A DNA stretch of 47,415 nucleotides from Gordonia amicalis NBRC 100051 = JCM 11271 (GTDB lineage Bacteria > Actinomycetota > Actinomycetes > Mycobacteriales > Mycobacteriaceae), in assembly GCF_000332995.1 (NCBI RefSeq), contig NZ_BANS01000050.1:1-47415 (forward strand), read 5' to 3'. The notes beneath the pieces are model-generated. The model worked only from the letters and a program-made list of their open reading frames with translations. It had not been told where the DNA came from and ran no database searches. Positions 25,802 through 36,029 of this stretch are shown here, one piece after another (positions within the stretch are counted from its first letter, which is position 1; each line of letters begins with the position of its first letter). Made by a program: the position numbers and the translations under genes.

Positions 25802-27273
25802 GCATCCCGCTGAAGGCCGACACGCTGACCCGGATCCAGAACGCCGAGGTCCCTGCGTACGACCGCCCGGCTGTCACCCCGGGCATCGTGCACTTCGGTG
25901 TCGGCGCTTTCCACCGTGCCCACCAGGCCATGTACCTCGACCGACTGCTGGCATCTGATCCCGCTGCCGCGGTGTGGGGAATCTGTGGTGTCGGGGTCCG
26001 TCCGGCGGATGCCGCCATGCGCGATGCACTCGTCCCGCAGGACGGCCTGTTCACGCTCACACTGAAACATCCACACGGTGACATCCAGACGTCGGTGATC
26101 GGCTCGATCGTCGAATACCTTTACGCCCCCGACGATCCCGAGAAGGTTCTGGAACGCCTCAGCGATCCGTCGACCCGGATCGTGTCACTGACCGTCACCG
26201 AGGGTGGGTACAACTTCTCCCCCTCGACCGGCGAGTTCGACGCCACGAACCCTGACATCGTCGCTGACCTCGAAGGTTCAGCACCTCCGCGCACGGTGTT
26301 CGGTCTCGTCACCGAGGCACTCGCCCGGCGTCGCGAACGTGGTGTCCCCTCGTTCACCGTGATGTCCTGCGACAACATCCAGGGCAACGGGCACATGGCA
26401 CGGTCGACGTTCCTCGCGTATGCACGGCTCCGCGATCAGGATCTCGCCGGTTGGATCGAGCTCAACACCTGCTTCCCCAACTCGATGGTCGACCGCATCA
26501 CTCCCGCAACACCTTCCGGTCTCGCCGCCGAGGTCGCCACACGTACCGGGATCGTCGACGCGTGGCCGGTGGTCGCCGAACCCTTCACCCAATGGGTCCT
26601 TGAAGACGACTTCTCGATGGGACGCCCCGCCCTCGAGACGGTGGGGGTGCAGGTCGTCGACGACGTCACTCCCTACGAGCTGATGAAACTGCGGTTGCTC
26701 AACGCCGGACACCAGGCGCTCTGCTACTTCGGTCATCTACTCGGCTACCGCTACGTCCACGACGCCGCGTCGGACGACGACATCCGTAACCTGCTGCGCC
26801 GCTATATGACCGAAGAGGGCAAGACGACCCTGCAGGAACTGCCCGGCGTCGACGTCGAGGCCTACATCGACACCCTGCTCGAGCGCTTCGCCAACCCGGC
26901 GATCGCCGACACGATCGCCCGGCTGTGCCAAGACTCATCGGATCGGATCCCGAAGTGGTTGCTGCCGGTGATCCGGGAGCGCCTGGCGGCCGGCCAGCGC
27001 AGCGAACTGGCAGCGGCGGTCGTCGCGAGCTGGACCCGGTACGCCGAGGGCGTCGACGAACAGGGTGCACCGATCGACGTCGTCGATCCCCTTGCTGCGG
27101 AGCTCGTTCCGCGGGCCAAGCGATCGCGCACCGACCCGTTGGCGTTCGTCGCCGACCGTGACCTCTTCGGCACCCTCGCCGACGAGGAACTGTTCACGAC
27201 GCCCTATCTGTCCGCGCTGGAATCCCTGCGCACCAAGGGTGCCCGCGCCACACTCACCGAACTGCTCTCATGA
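25798..27273 (+). CDS. Mannitol/D-arabinitol dehydrogenase family protein (long-chain polyol dehydrogenase)
   Basis: The 491-residue protein has an N-terminal NAD-binding motif [20 protein letters not shown] near 31-50, SCDNIQGNG near 203, [14 protein letters not shown] near 222 and the catalytic segment [21 protein letters not shown] near 293-313 with the conserved Lys and Asn. Members oxidise mannitol to fructose or arabinitol to xylulose. ATG 25798 is preceded by AGGAGAG. Together with xylulokinase downstream, arabinitol to D-xylulose to D-xylulose 5-phosphate is the most economical reading. Both gene junctions are ATGA overlaps. Confidence 0.92.
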   Translation: MSIPLKADTLTRIQNAEVPAYDRPAVTPGIVHFGVGAFHRAHQAMYLDRLLASDPAAAVWGICGVGVRPADAAMRDALVPQDGLFTLTLKHPHGDIQTSVIGSIVEYLYAPDDPEKVLERLSDPSTRIVSLTVTEGGYNFSPSTGEFDATNPDIVADLEGSAPPRTVFGLVTEALARRRERGVPSFTVMSCDNIQGNGHMARSTFLAYARLRDQDLAGWIELNTCFPNSMVDRITPATPSGLAAEVATRTGIVDAWPVVAEPFTQWVLEDDFSMGRPALETVGVQVVDDVTPYELMKLRLLNAGHQALCYFGHLLGYRYVHDAASDDDIRNLLRRYMTEEGKTTLQELPGVDVEAYIDTLLERFANPAIADTIARLCQDSSDRIPKWLLPVIRERLAAGQRSELAAAVVASWTRYAEGVDEQGAPIDVVDPLAAELVPRAKRSRTDPLAFVADRDLFGTLADEELFTTPYLSALESLRTKGARATLTELLS

Positions 27274-28685
27274 CCCTGGTCGCCGGGATCGATTCGTCCA
27301 CCCAGTCGTGCAAGGTCGTCATCTGCGACGCCGAAACCGGTGCGGTCATCCGCACGGCGAGTGCACCGCACCCGCCCGGAACCGAGGTGCACCCCGATCA
27401 TTGGTGGGAGGCACTGTGCGCGGCCGTTTCCGCGGCCGGCGGATTCGACGACGTGTCCGCGGTGGCGGTTGCGGGACAGCAGCACGGGATGGTGTGCCTG
27501 GACAGCTCCGGACAGGTGGTACGGGATGCCCTGCTGTGGAATGATATTCGATCGTCGTCCAGCGCCACCGACCTCGTTGACGACCTCGACGGCCCGGCAG
27601 CGTGGGCGGAGGCGGTGGGCGTCGTCCCCGTCGCCGCGATCACCGCGGCCAAACTCCGCTGGCTCGCCGACAACGAGCCCGAGAACGCCGATGCCACGGC
27701 CGCCGTGTGCCTTCCGCACGATTGGCTCACGTGGCGTCTTCGTGGCTGTACCGACATCGCCCGGCTGACCACCGATCGCAGCGACGCGTCGGGAACCGGA
27801 TACTTCGACGCGGCATCCGGCGAGTATCGCAAAGATCTGCTGGAGTTGGCTTTCCATGGCCGTCGTCCGGCTCTGCCGGGCGTCGTCGGACCGGGCGACC
27901 GGGCGGGAACCACTCCCTCCGGCGTGGTCGTCGGCGCGGGCGCCGGTGACAACGCCGCCGCAGCCCTCGGACTCCATGCCCGAGGGGGAGATGCGGTGGT
28001 GTCTCTGGGGACGTCGGGCGTCGTCTGCGCCGTCTCGGACACCGCGCCCAGCGACCCTGCCGGTCTGGTCGCCGGTTTCGCCGACGCGACCGGCCGGCAC
28101 CTGCCGCCGGTCTGCACGCTCAACGGGGCGCCGGTGCTGGCGTCGACCGCGAAGATGCTCGGCGTGGACTTCGACGAGTTCGCGCGACTGGCGATCTCGG
28201 CAGAACCGGGCGCCGGAGGGCTGACGATGGTGCCATGGTTCGCGGGCGAGCGCTCCCCCAACCTCCCGGAAGCCAGCGGGACCCTGACGGGCATCACGGC
28301 CGGCAACTTCACCTCCGCGTCGATCGCCCGCGCCGCGACCGAGGGGCTGATCTCGTCCCTGGTGTATTGCCGGGAGAAGATCGAGGAGCAAGGAGTCCAC
28401 GTCGACCGCGTCCTGCTCACCGGTGGTGGCGCGAAATCGGCTGCGGTACGGACCATCGCGCCGGCGCTCTTCGGCGGCGAGGTCGAGGTCCCCACTGAGG
28501 GTGAGCACGTGGCGCTCGGCGCTGCGCGTCAGGCGGCCTGGGCCCTGACCGGCGAGCTGCCCGAACGGGACATGCCGCGCGAAACCCTCACCGCTCCAGC
28601 CACTCCTGAGGTGTACGACCGTTATCGCGAGATCGCGGACACGGTCGCCGGCGTTCTTCCCGCCGGCGTGTCTCCTTCGCGCTGA
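27270..28685 (+). CDS. xylB: Xylulokinase
   Basis: This 471-residue FGGY kinase starts [22 protein letters not shown] and has [14 protein letters not shown] near 68, [52 protein letters not shown] near 225-250 and [23 protein letters not shown] near 380. The QQHGMV motif is typical of xylulokinases. It phosphorylates D-xylulose and feeds the pentose phosphate pathway. ATG 27270 overlaps the previous stop by 4 bases. It is the last gene of the operon; a 22-bp palindrome covers its stop codon. Confidence 0.93.
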   Translation: MTLVAGIDSSTQSCKVVICDAETGAVIRTASAPHPPGTEVHPDHWWEALCAAVSAAGGFDDVSAVAVAGQQHGMVCLDSSGQVVRDALLWNDIRSSSSATDLVDDLDGPAAWAEAVGVVPVAAITAAKLRWLADNEPENADATAAVCLPHDWLTWRLRGCTDIARLTTDRSDASGTGYFDAASGEYRKDLLELAFHGRRPALPGVVGPGDRAGTTPSGVVVGAGAGDNAAAALGLHARGGDAVVSLGTSGVVCAVSDTAPSDPAGLVAGFADATGRHLPPVCTLNGAPVLASTAKMLGVDFDEFARLAISAEPGAGGLTMVPWFAGERSPNLPEASGTLTGITAGNFTSASIARAATEGLISSLVYCREKIEEQGVHVDRVLLTGGGAKSAAVRTIAPALFGGEVEVPTEGEHVALGAARQAAWALTGELPERDMPRETLTAPATPEVYDRYREIADTVAGVLPAGVSPSR

Positions 28686-28701
28686 TCGGATCCGATCAGC
28701 G
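28680..28701. terminator. Perfect palindrome at the end of xylB, probable terminator
   Basis: Bases 28680-28701 are a perfect 22-bp palindrome with half CGCTGATCGGA, overlapping the xylB stop codon. In RNA it would fold into a tight stem-loop. No T run follows, as is usual for actinobacterial terminators. It may equally be a protein-binding site. The remaining bases to 28823 show no gene. Confidence 0.55.
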
Positions 28702-28823
28702 GCTGGGAAGCGGTCGCGCGGGATGGAAACCTGCACGCAGGAGCACACGGATGTGGCGAATGCCATGTCTCGGCGCGGTCGGCGGTGGACCATTGACGCC
28801 GATGCTCGACGACGGGAGATGCG

Positions 28824-29603
28824 ATGGTCGACTGGGACGGTGAACGGTACGCGGAGGTGAGCGGCCTGCAGCGGATGGTGGCCGAGGAGGCGATCACCGG
28901 CCTCGCGCTTGCAGGTGACGAGCGAGCGACTCCTCGACGTCGGATGTGGGGACGGCTTCATCACGATGCTGCTGGCCGAACGATTGCCCGACGGCTCGGT
29001 GGTCGGGGTCGACGCCTCGCACCGGATGATCGAGCGTGCCCTGGCCCGGGTGCCGTTCGACATGCTGCGCGTCCAGTTCCACGTCGACGACGTGCTGGCG
29101 CTGCCGTTCGACCACGACTTCGACATCGTGGTCTCCTTCAACGCCCTCCACTGGGTCCACGATCAGGGGGAGGCGCTGCGACAGATCGGGAGGAGTCTCG
29201 TCGGCGGCGGACGCGCGGTGCTGCAGATGGTCTGCGCGACCGAGCGCCCCCGAGCATCGAGGACGTGGCGATGCAGGTCGCGACCGATTCGCGTTGGGCC
29301 CCCGCATTCGACGGATTCCGCGCACCGTACGTTCACGTCGAACCGGCCCATTTCGGCCACCTCGCCGAGGCGGCCGGCTTCACCGTCGACGACCTGCCGG
29401 TGAAAGACCTGTCCTGGCAATTCGATTCGGTCGACGATTTTCGTGACTGGTTCGCGGTGGGCGCCTCCGACTGGACCAGCCGATTACCCGACACGGAGAT
29501 CGATGCGTTCGTCGCCGCCGTGGTCGACCGATACCAGTCGGCGGTCGGGGAACCCGCGCTGTTCCGCTTCGGCCAGCTGCGGGCATCGCTCCGGGTTCCC
29601 TGA
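28824..29603 (+). pseudogene. Class I SAM-dependent methyltransferase, two compensating frame disruptions
   Basis: The conceptual product of about 260 residues has LLDVGCGDGFITMLLAERLPDGSVVGVDAS (SAM motif I and the acidic loop), FDIVVSFNALHWVHDQGEALRQIGRSLVGGGRAVLQM and a C-terminal part ending in LFRFGQLRASLRVP, the layout of ubiquinone/menaquinone-type small-molecule methyltransferases. The ends read in one frame and the middle in another. The first switch lies near 28925-28932 (after GDER, one extra base) and the second near 29252 in a CCCCC run (one missing C). Substrate is unknown. It ends 8 bases before the convergent aldo/keto reductase gene. Confidence 0.85.
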
Positions 29604-29611
29604 TCGGCCGG

Positions 29612-30445
29612 TCACTCCGGCACGTAGTTGAACGTATCCGGATCGGGACCGATACGGGCATCGGCGTTGAGGGCGTCGATGGCCGAGACCTCGTCGTCGG
29701 ACAGCTCGAAGTCGAAGAGTGCGAAGTTCTCCTCGACGCGGGAGCGCGTCACCGACTTGGGGAAGACGATGTCGCCGCGCTGGATGTGCCACCGCAACGT
29801 GACCTGGGCGGCCGAACGTCCCTTGGCCTCCGCGATCTTCGCGATGACCGGGTCGTCGACGACCTTGCCCTGCGCGATCGGCGACCACGCCTCGGTTGCG
29901 ATGCCGTGCTCGAAGTTGAAGACCCGCAACGGGTTCTGCGACAGATACGGATGCACCTCGATCTGGTTCACCGCAGGGACCACGTCGGCCTCGTCGAACA
30001 GACGCTGCAGGTGCGCCTGCTGGAAGTTCGAGACGCCGATGGCACGGGCCTTGCCGTCGGCGTAGGCCTTCTCCAGGGCCTTCCACGTCTGGACGTAGTC
30101 GCCCACCTCCGGCAGCGGCCAGTGGATCAGGAACAGATCCACCTGGTCGATCCCGAGATCGGCGTTCGTCTTGTCGAGCGCCTTGAGCGCGTCGTCGAAG
30201 TCGTGGAATCCGTTGTTGAGCTTGCTGGTGATGAAGACTTCGTCACGGGCGAGTCCGGAATCGCGCAGTGCTTCACCGACGCCCTTCTCGTTGCCGTACA
30301 TCTCGGCGGTGTCGATGTGGCGGTAGCCGACCTCGAAGGCCGTCAGCGTTGCTGCCCGCGTGTCCTCCGGCGGAACCTGGAAGACGCCGAAGCCCAACTG
30401 CGGGATGGTGATGCCGTTGTTGAGTGTGATGTTCGGGACTGTCAT
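29612..30445 (-). CDS. Aldo/keto reductase (2,5-diketo-gluconate reductase-like)
   Basis: The intact 277-residue TIM-barrel oxidoreductase has the full catalytic tetrad: Asp and Tyr in HIDTAEMYGNE near 44-54, Lys in FITSKLNN near 74, and His in DLFLIHWP near 108. Later features are AIGVSNFQQAHLQRL near 137 and IVFPKSVTRSRVEEN near 228-242, the NADPH-binding region. It reduces carbonyls with NADPH. ATG 30445 follows AGGACAG. Nothing nearby points to a specific substrate. Confidence 0.93.
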   Translation of the reverse strand: MTVPNITLNNGITIPQLGFGVFQVPPEDTRAATLTAFEVGYRHIDTAEMYGNEKGVGEALRDSGLARDEVFITSKLNNGFHDFDDALKALDKTNADLGIDQVDLFLIHWPLPEVGDYVQTWKALEKAYADGKARAIGVSNFQQAHLQRLFDEADVVPAVNQIEVHPYLSQNPLRVFNFEHGIATEAWSPIAQGKVVDDPVIAKIAEAKGRSAAQVTLRWHIQRGDIVFPKSVTRSRVEENFALFDFELSDDEVSAIDALNADARIGPDPDTFNYVPE

Positions 30446-30661
30446 GCGCGATCTGTCCTTTCGTTGGGGCGTGCCTCGGCACCGGGTCGCCGATGATGGC
30501 GCAACCGAGCCCGAGGGACGCGCGACCGTGTTCAGTTCAAGGCACGCCTGGACCGGGGATATTCCTGCACATCCTCTGACCTGCTGAGCAAGCCTTGAGC
30601 TGCTCGGTCTGCGATGACGGATCGACGACCCAGGTGCGTGGCGGTTTCTGTTCGATCGGGG

Positions 30662-30770
30662 TCAGAACGAGGGTGCGGCCGCCGCGTCGGGGTTGCCATG
30701 GCCGAACGGCCGGGTGTGGTCGAGGTCGAGTCGGGTTGCCTGCTGTGCACCTCGGCGCGAGGCGCGGCGC
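30662..30770 (-). pseudogene. Remnant of a 13E12-type (DUF222) HNH endonuclease domain protein
   Basis: On the minus strand one frame reads QATRLDLDHTRPFGHGNPD and stops at 30662-30664. This matches the HNH core of actinobacterial 13E12-repeat proteins (consensus like ATRxDxDHxxPxxHG). The usual Cys-x2-Cys before it and the second half after it (LCRxHH) are absent, so only a fragment remains. The rest of the 525-bp gap 30446-30970 shows no gene that I can support. The ribosome site GAGAGGAA before 30971 belongs to the next gene. Confidence 0.5.
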
Positions 30771-30970
30771 GGTCCGTTTCGTGGTCGTCGTGATGAGGCC
30801 GGCAGTCATCACTCGGTGGGTCGTCGACGCGGCCCAATGCACCGTCTCGTCCGGCGGCGGCGGTATCCTTCGCCGTGTGGCACGGCCTGCCACTCGACCC
30901 GAACCGACTGCGGCCCACCACATGACCCGACGGCTCTGGTCCACCGACACCTCGAGAGGAACGAGAATCG

Positions 30971-33274
30971 ATGCGACGCGGTGCTGAGGACTTCGACGAG
31001 AACGGGGTCGTGGTCTCACCGGAGAAGGCCTATGCCGCCGGTGTCCCCGGAGTCATGGTGTCGTTGCGGCGCGGCGTCGAACAGATGGGTGTCGTCCGGA
31101 CCGCGAAGGCCTTCGCGCAGCTGAACCAGCGCAAGGGATTCGACTGCCCCGGATGCGCCTGGCCGGAGACACCCGGTCATCGCAAGCACGCCGAGTTCTG
31201 CGAGAACGGCGCCAAGGCGGTCGCGGAAGAGGCCACCCGACGAGTCGTCGACCCCGCGTTCTTCGCCGCACACCCCGTCTCGGAACTGCTCGGCAAGAGC
31301 GACTACTGGCTGGGACAGCAGGGTCGTCTGACCCATCCGATGGCCCTGATGCCGGGCAGCGATCATTACGAGCCGATCGAGTGGAAGGCCGCGTTCGACC
31401 TGATCGCCGCGGAGATGCGCGCGCTGTCCTCCCCGGACGAAGCCGTCTTCTACACCTCGGGCCGGACCAGCAACGAGGCCGCGTTCGTCTACCAGCTGAT
31501 GATCCGCGCCTTCGGCACCAACAACATGCCGGACTGCTCGAACATGTGCCATGAATCCTCCGGCGCCGCACTGGGCCAGACCATCGGCATCGGCAAGGGG
31601 TCGGTCACCGTGCCCGACCTCGAAGCCGCCGACCTGATCCTCATCGCCGGACAGAACCCGGGCACCAACCATCCCCGCATGCTGTCCACCCTCGAGAAGG
31701 CGAAGGCCAACGGCGCCCGCGTGATCGCCATCAACCCCCTCCCCGAGGCGGGTCTGATGCGGTTCAAGGACCCACAGCAGGTCCACGGAGTCCTCGGCAA
31801 GGGCGTCGCCATCGCCGACGACTTCCTCCAGATCCGCATCGGTGGCGACCAGGCGTTGTTCCAGGGACTCGCCAGACTCGTCGTGGAGGCCGACGACCGC
31901 GCTCCGGGAACCGTTCTGGACCAGGAGTTCCTGGCGAACTCCTGCCACGGCTGGGCCTAGTACGCCGACCACATCCGCACGGTCGACCTCGACTCCGTCC
32001 TCGAAGCAACCGGCCTGTCCATGGATCAGTTGACCCGCACCGCCGAGGCGCTCATCGCATCCGAACGCACGATCATCTGCTGGGCGATGGGACTCACGCA
32101 GCAGACCCATGGCGTGGCAACGATTTCCGACGCGGTCGCACTCCTGTTGATGCGCGGCATGATCGGCAGACCGGGAGCCGGCGTGTGTCCCGTGCGCGGG
32201 CACTCCAACGTGCAGGGCGACCGGACGATGGGTATCTGGGAGAAGATGCCGGACGCCTTCCTCGATGCGCTCGACACCGAGTTCGGCATCCGCTCACCCC
32301 GCCATCACGGACTCGACGCCGTCGACTCGATCCGGGCCATGCGAGACGGGCGCGCCGGGGTGTTCATCGCCATGGGCGGCAACTTCGTCGCAGCCACCCC
32401 GGACACCGCGGTCACCGAGGCCGCACTCCGTAACTGCGCGTTGACCGTCCAGATCTCGACGAAGCTCAACCGATCTCATCTCGTCACCGGGCGCACCGCG
32501 CTCATCCTGCCGTCGCTGGGCCGCACGGACCGAGACGTGCAGAACGGGCAGCGCCAGCTGGTCACCGTCGAGGATTCGATGTCGGTGGTCCATCTGTCGC
32601 GGGGTGGCCTGAAACCCGCGAGTGAACACCTGCGCAGCGAGGTCTCGATCGTGTGCGACCTGGCCCGTGCACTCTTCGGCGACGACCACAGCGTGCCGTG
32701 GGACACCTTCCGCGATGACTACGACACGATCCGCGATTCGATCGCCCGGGTGATCCCGGGCTTCGAGGACTTCAACACTCGGGTACGGCAACCCGACGGG
32801 TTCGTCCTCCCGCACCCGCCCTGTGATGAGCGCCGGTTCGAAACCGCAAGCGGCAAAGCGCAGTTCGTGGTGAACGAGCTGCAGTGGGTACCGGTCCCCG
32901 AAGGACGACTCGTCCTTCAGACCATGCGCAGCCACGACCAGTACAACACCACGATCTACGGGCTGTCCGACAGGTATCGGGGCGTGGACGGTGGACGGCG
33001 CGTGCTCTTCATCAACGCCGACGACATCTCCACACTCGGATTCACCGAGGGCGAGCGCGTCGACCTGATCTCCGAGTGGACGCGACCCGACGGGTCCGTA
33101 GAGGAACGCCGGGCCGACAACTCCCTGCTCGTGCCCTACCCCACGCCGGTCGGCAATGTGGCCGCCCACTACCCGGAGACGAATCCGCTCGTGCCTCTCG
33201 ACCACGTCGCCGTCGACTCGAACACCCCCGTCTCCAAGGCGGTCGTCATCCGTTTGCAGAAGCGGACGGACTGA
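30971..33274 (+). pseudogene. YdeP/FdhF-like molybdopterin oxidoreductase interrupted by an in-frame TAG
   Basis: Reading through one codon gives a 767-residue product of the FdhF-alpha-like (YdeP) family. N-terminal GFDCPGCAWPETPGHRKHAEFCENG, then PDEAVFYTSGRTSNEAAFVYQ, NNMPDCSNMCHESSG and LILIAGQNPGTNHPRML, and C-terminal dinucleotide-binding sequence (QTMRSHDQYNTTIYGLSDRYRG) are all present. The TAG at 31958-31960 follows CHGWA and the same frame continues with YADHIRTVDLD; GAG to TAG is one change. Upstream and downstream parts are otherwise intact. If real, the stop truncates the enzyme at residue 329. The family is linked to bis-MGD cofactor and an FdhD partner, not seen here. Confidence 0.88.
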
Positions 33275-33415
33275 CACGACCCGCAAAACCGCCATTGTGC
33301 ACCTGTTTTGTGGAAATTCGCACCCACCGTTTCCCAGGACACATTTTCTGTGCCACACTTGTCGAGCGGTCATCAGTTTTGGTGGCTGCTGAACTGAAGA
33401 AAGAAGTACAGCAGT

Positions 33416-33619
33416 ATGGCACAGGGAACCGTCAAGTGGTTCAACGGCGAAAAGGGCTTCGGCTTCATCGCACCCGACGATCAGGGCGCAGATGTCTTCG
33501 TCCACTACTCCTCGATCACAGGTAGCGGCTTCCGCAACCTCGAAGAGAACCAGCGCGTCGAATTCGACGTCGAGCAGGGAGCCAAGGGCCCCCAGGCAAC
33601 CAACGTCAGCGCGCTCTAA
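33416..33619 (+). CDS. cspA: Cold shock protein, CspA family
   Basis: The 67-residue protein is a complete cold-shock domain: [19 protein letters not shown] with RNP1 KGFGFI, and DVFVHYSSI with RNP2 VFVHYS. Such proteins bind single-stranded nucleic acid and melt RNA structure. The 141-bp upstream gap (33275-33415) holds no gene and probably contains the promoter and 5' leader. A purine-rich AAGAAAGAAG lies before the ATG. A 15-bp hairpin follows the stop by 14 bases. The gene is monocistronic. Confidence 0.97.
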   Translation: MAQGTVKWFNGEKGFGFIAPDDQGADVFVHYSSITGSGFRNLEENQRVEFDVEQGAKGPQATNVSAL

Positions 33620-33633
33620 GCACACCTGACTTC

Positions 33634-33675
33634 ACGAAGCGCCTCATCGGACTCCGGTCGGATGGGGCGCTTCGT
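33634..33675. terminator. Hairpin terminator after cspA
   Basis: ACGAAGCGCCTCATC at 33634-33648 pairs with GATGGGGCGCTTCGT at 33661-33675, a 15-bp stem with one G-U wobble and a 12-base loop. It lies 14 bases after the cspA stop and before the end of the convergent propeller gene, so it may act in both directions. Confidence 0.85.
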
Positions 33676-33748
33676 CGTGTTCGGGCCGTTGACGGTGTTC
33701 GCCGGTCCGCGACGCGTCACGTGGCCCCGTCTCGGTCGGCGGTCGCCA

Positions 33749-34948
33749 TCACCCGCCCAGATGAGCGGCACTGTCCAGCGTGGCCACCGCGATCGGCATG
33801 TTGCCCACCCGGATACCACCCAGCTCGGGGCCGTCACTGCGGACCGCAGCCGAGCAGGTGGGTGTCTTGGCGAACGGGCGGTCGTAGACATTCTGCGCGT
33901 CATAGATGTGGATCACGCCACCGAGGTTTCGTGCGAGACCGAAATACGCCGCCGTGAGGACGCCGAATCCGGTGCCGTTGCGCACCGTGCCGTTGGGTGT
34001 GGCGGTGAGGTAGACGCGCCTCCCGTCTTCGGACACGGTGGTGCCGAAGGCGTTCGATTGCAGGTTCCAGCAGGTCATCGTGCGGTTCTTCAGGTCGAGC
34101 ACCGACACCTGGCCGCTGTAGCCGCCCACCCACAGATAACGTCCGTCGGGGCTGAATGCCGAGATGCCCGGCTGCGACTGCCGACCCGTCCGATACACCT
34201 GCGTGACCGTCCGATAGGTGGGGCTGCCCGGCTTCGTGTCGATGATCGACACCCGGTCGCCGAAGTCGGCGACGGCGAGGACCGATCCATCGGGCGCCAT
34301 CGTCATCTGCAGCGGCAGAATCCCCTCACGATCGAAGGCCGGGCCGTTGCGGCGGCCGGTACGCATGTCGATGGTGTAGATGAAGTTCGGCAACGACTGC
34401 AGCCACATCGTCTTCTGATCGTTGCTGACGCCGGCCTGGGTGAACGGCAGTGTCGTATATCGCCGGATGACCTCCGCGGTGTCGGTGTCGACCACCTGAA
34501 GGCCGGTCCAGAGCAGATTCGGCACGAAGAGCCGTGAACGGTCCGGCGAGACCTGGATGTATCCGGGGCCTATCGTCGGGATCCGCTTGATGATCTTGTC
34601 GGTGCACGTGTCCACGACATCGACTTCGTACTGCGAGGGCTTGCTCGCCTGCGCCACCGAATTCACGTACAGCAGCGACCCGTCTCGGGTCAGCTCGAGC
34701 CCCCAGGGACGGCTGAATCCCTCGATCGTCTCGATCACCGTATTCGTGTCGAGATCGAGCTTGACCACAGTGTCGTCGGCGAAGCTGGCCGTGTAGCCGA
34801 TGTTCTTCCCGAGCGGCGCGCACTCTCCGCCAGACCGCGGGCTCGCCTGCGCACCGGATCCGGCGAACAGAGACGCTGCCGCGAACAGGGCCGTCGTGAC
34901 GGCCCGATGGCCAGGCGCCTGCCTGTTCTCGCCGGCATTTCCGATCAC
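33749..34948 (-). CDS. Secreted beta-propeller (YVTN/YncE-like) protein
   Basis: The 399-residue protein has an N-terminal export signal (AVTTALFAAASLFAGSGAQASP) and then repeated blades with motifs such as VVKLDLDTNTVIETIEG, SRPWGLELTRDGSLLYVNS, YIQVSPDRSRLFVPN, QMTMAPDGSVLAVADFGD, AFSPDGRYLWVGGYSGQVSVLDL and VSEDGRRVYLTA. These resemble 6-7 bladed lactonase-like or surface propellers. A role cannot be assigned from sequence. The start near 34948 is uncertain. It is the next gene downstream of the serine-protease gene on the same strand, 188 bases after it. Confidence 0.8.
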   Translation of the reverse strand: MIGNAGENRQAPGHRAVTTALFAAASLFAGSGAQASPRSGGECAPLGKNIGYTASFADDTVVKLDLDTNTVIETIEGFSRPWGLELTRDGSLLYVNSVAQASKPSQYEVDVVDTCTDKIIKRIPTIGPGYIQVSPDRSRLFVPNLLWTGLQVVDTDTAEVIRRYTTLPFTQAGVSNDQKTMWLQSLPNFIYTIDMRTGRRNGPAFDREGILPLQMTMAPDGSVLAVADFGDRVSIIDTKPGSPTYRTVTQVYRTGRQSQPGISAFSPDGRYLWVGGYSGQVSVLDLKNRTMTCWNLQSNAFGTTVSEDGRRVYLTATPNGTVRNGTGFGVLTAAYFGLARNLGGVIHIYDAQNVYDRPFAKTPTCSAAVRSDGPELGGIRVGNMPIAVATLDSAAHLGG

Positions 34949-35136
34949 ACCTCCTCGACGAGAACCCGATCGACCCTGAAGGGATCTGAAACATCAACTG
35001 TCGGAGTGGATCTCGATGCGGATGGGGGAATTCTACGCCGGTTCGGAGTCGACGCAGGCCAAAATCCGATCTTTCGAACGGGCGCTTCGTCGTTTCGGGT
35101 TCCAGGAGTCCATCTCCGGTTGGACAGATGGTCTCG

Positions 35137-35778
35137 TCAGCGGAGCGCTCGCGGCAACCGTGACACGGGGACCACGACGGTTCCCTCGATGGTTGCGGAC
35201 GACAGTATTCCGACAACCTGCCCACGGCTGTTCCGAACACCCGCACCGCTGTCTCCCGACTCCGACCGAAGACTCGTCTGAATCGAATACGAATCGTGGC
35301 TCGTCAGGAACGGCGGCGTGAGTGAGACGCCGTGCGAAGTGCGCAGCACCTCGGCCGGGTCGGTGACCTTGCCCGTGCCGTAGCCCGTGGTGATCCCCGA
35401 CTTCCAGACCAGTTGGCCACGGTGGAACTTCGCATCCCAGTCCACCGTGTCGATCCGGGCGGACACACGCGGCGCCAGGCGGATCACCGCGATGTCGAGT
35501 TGTCGCGCGATGCGATTGGCGGTGATCGTCCCGATCCGGTGGCCCTTTTGGTCGTACACCGGCCTACCGACATCCCCACAGTGGCCCGCGGTCAGCGCCT
35601 TCGTGCGAGAGATCACCGCGCCGAGAGTGCAGCTGTTCGCTGTGACCAGGGAGTCGTCGATGCTGACCGCCATCCCCGACCTCACGGTGAGCACCGCGGC
35701 ATCCGCCACGGCAGCGGGCGCTGCGACCAGCGCTGTCGACGCCCCCAACGCCAACAACGCGCGAAACCGAATCCCCAT
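35137..35778 (-). CDS. Secreted trypsin-like serine protease
   Basis: The 213-residue protein has a signal peptide (MGIRFRALLALGASTALVAAPAAVADA) and a chymotrypsin-fold domain with the full triad: His in ALTAGHC near 66, Asp in RQLDIAVIRL near 95 and Ser in SESGDSGAGV near 180. ATG 35778 follows GGAGGGAA; a longer in-frame extension lacks a signal. It is exported and probably cleaves extracellular protein, target unknown. The 188-bp gap 34949-35136 to the propeller gene shows no gene. Confidence 0.92.
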   Translation of the reverse strand: MGIRFRALLALGASTALVAAPAAVADAAVLTVRSGMAVSIDDSLVTANSCTLGAVISRTKALTAGHCGDVGRPVYDQKGHRIGTITANRIARQLDIAVIRLAPRVSARIDTVDWDAKFHRGQLVWKSGITTGYGTGKVTDPAEVLRTSHGVSLTPPFLTSHDSYSIQTSLRSESGDSGAGVRNSRGQVVGILSSATIEGTVVVPVSRLPRALR

Positions 35779-35918
35779 GTTTCCCTCCCCCAGGCAACGT
35801 GAACAGCCTAACCGTGCCGGCGACGGGCGGCGCGACCCCGTCGCCACCGCTGCCGCCGCCTGCCGCGGTCGCCGAAACCCGCACCGCCCGATGTAAGCCA
35901 CGTCACAATGAGGTATGC

Positions 35919-35954
35919 GGCCGGGTTCGCCCGGCGGCTATCCCCCTATGGGGA
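35919..35954. promoter_or_regulatory. Two adjacent short palindromes upstream of plsB
   Basis: GCCGGG-TTCG-CCCGGC (35920-35935) is a 6-bp stem with a TTCG loop, and TCCCC-CTAT-GGGGA (35941-35954) is a second palindrome with a C-tract and G-tract. The latter resembles the TACCCC...GGGGTA pattern of CsoR-type operators, but no CsoR gene is seen here. They lie in the 251-bp divergent gap between the protease gene and plsB. Function is unknown. Confidence 0.3.
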
Positions 35955-36029
35955 CGACGGGACGTGCGAGACACCGGGGCATGAAGCAAACCGGCGCGGT
36001 GTCGACGATGAGACGTGAGGGTGATGCAG

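Noticed and set aside
31958..31960. Translational recoding of TAG (pyrrolysine or read-through)
   Set aside because: No supporting element or pyl genes are seen and one substitution restores a sense codon, so a nonsense change or base-call error is simpler.
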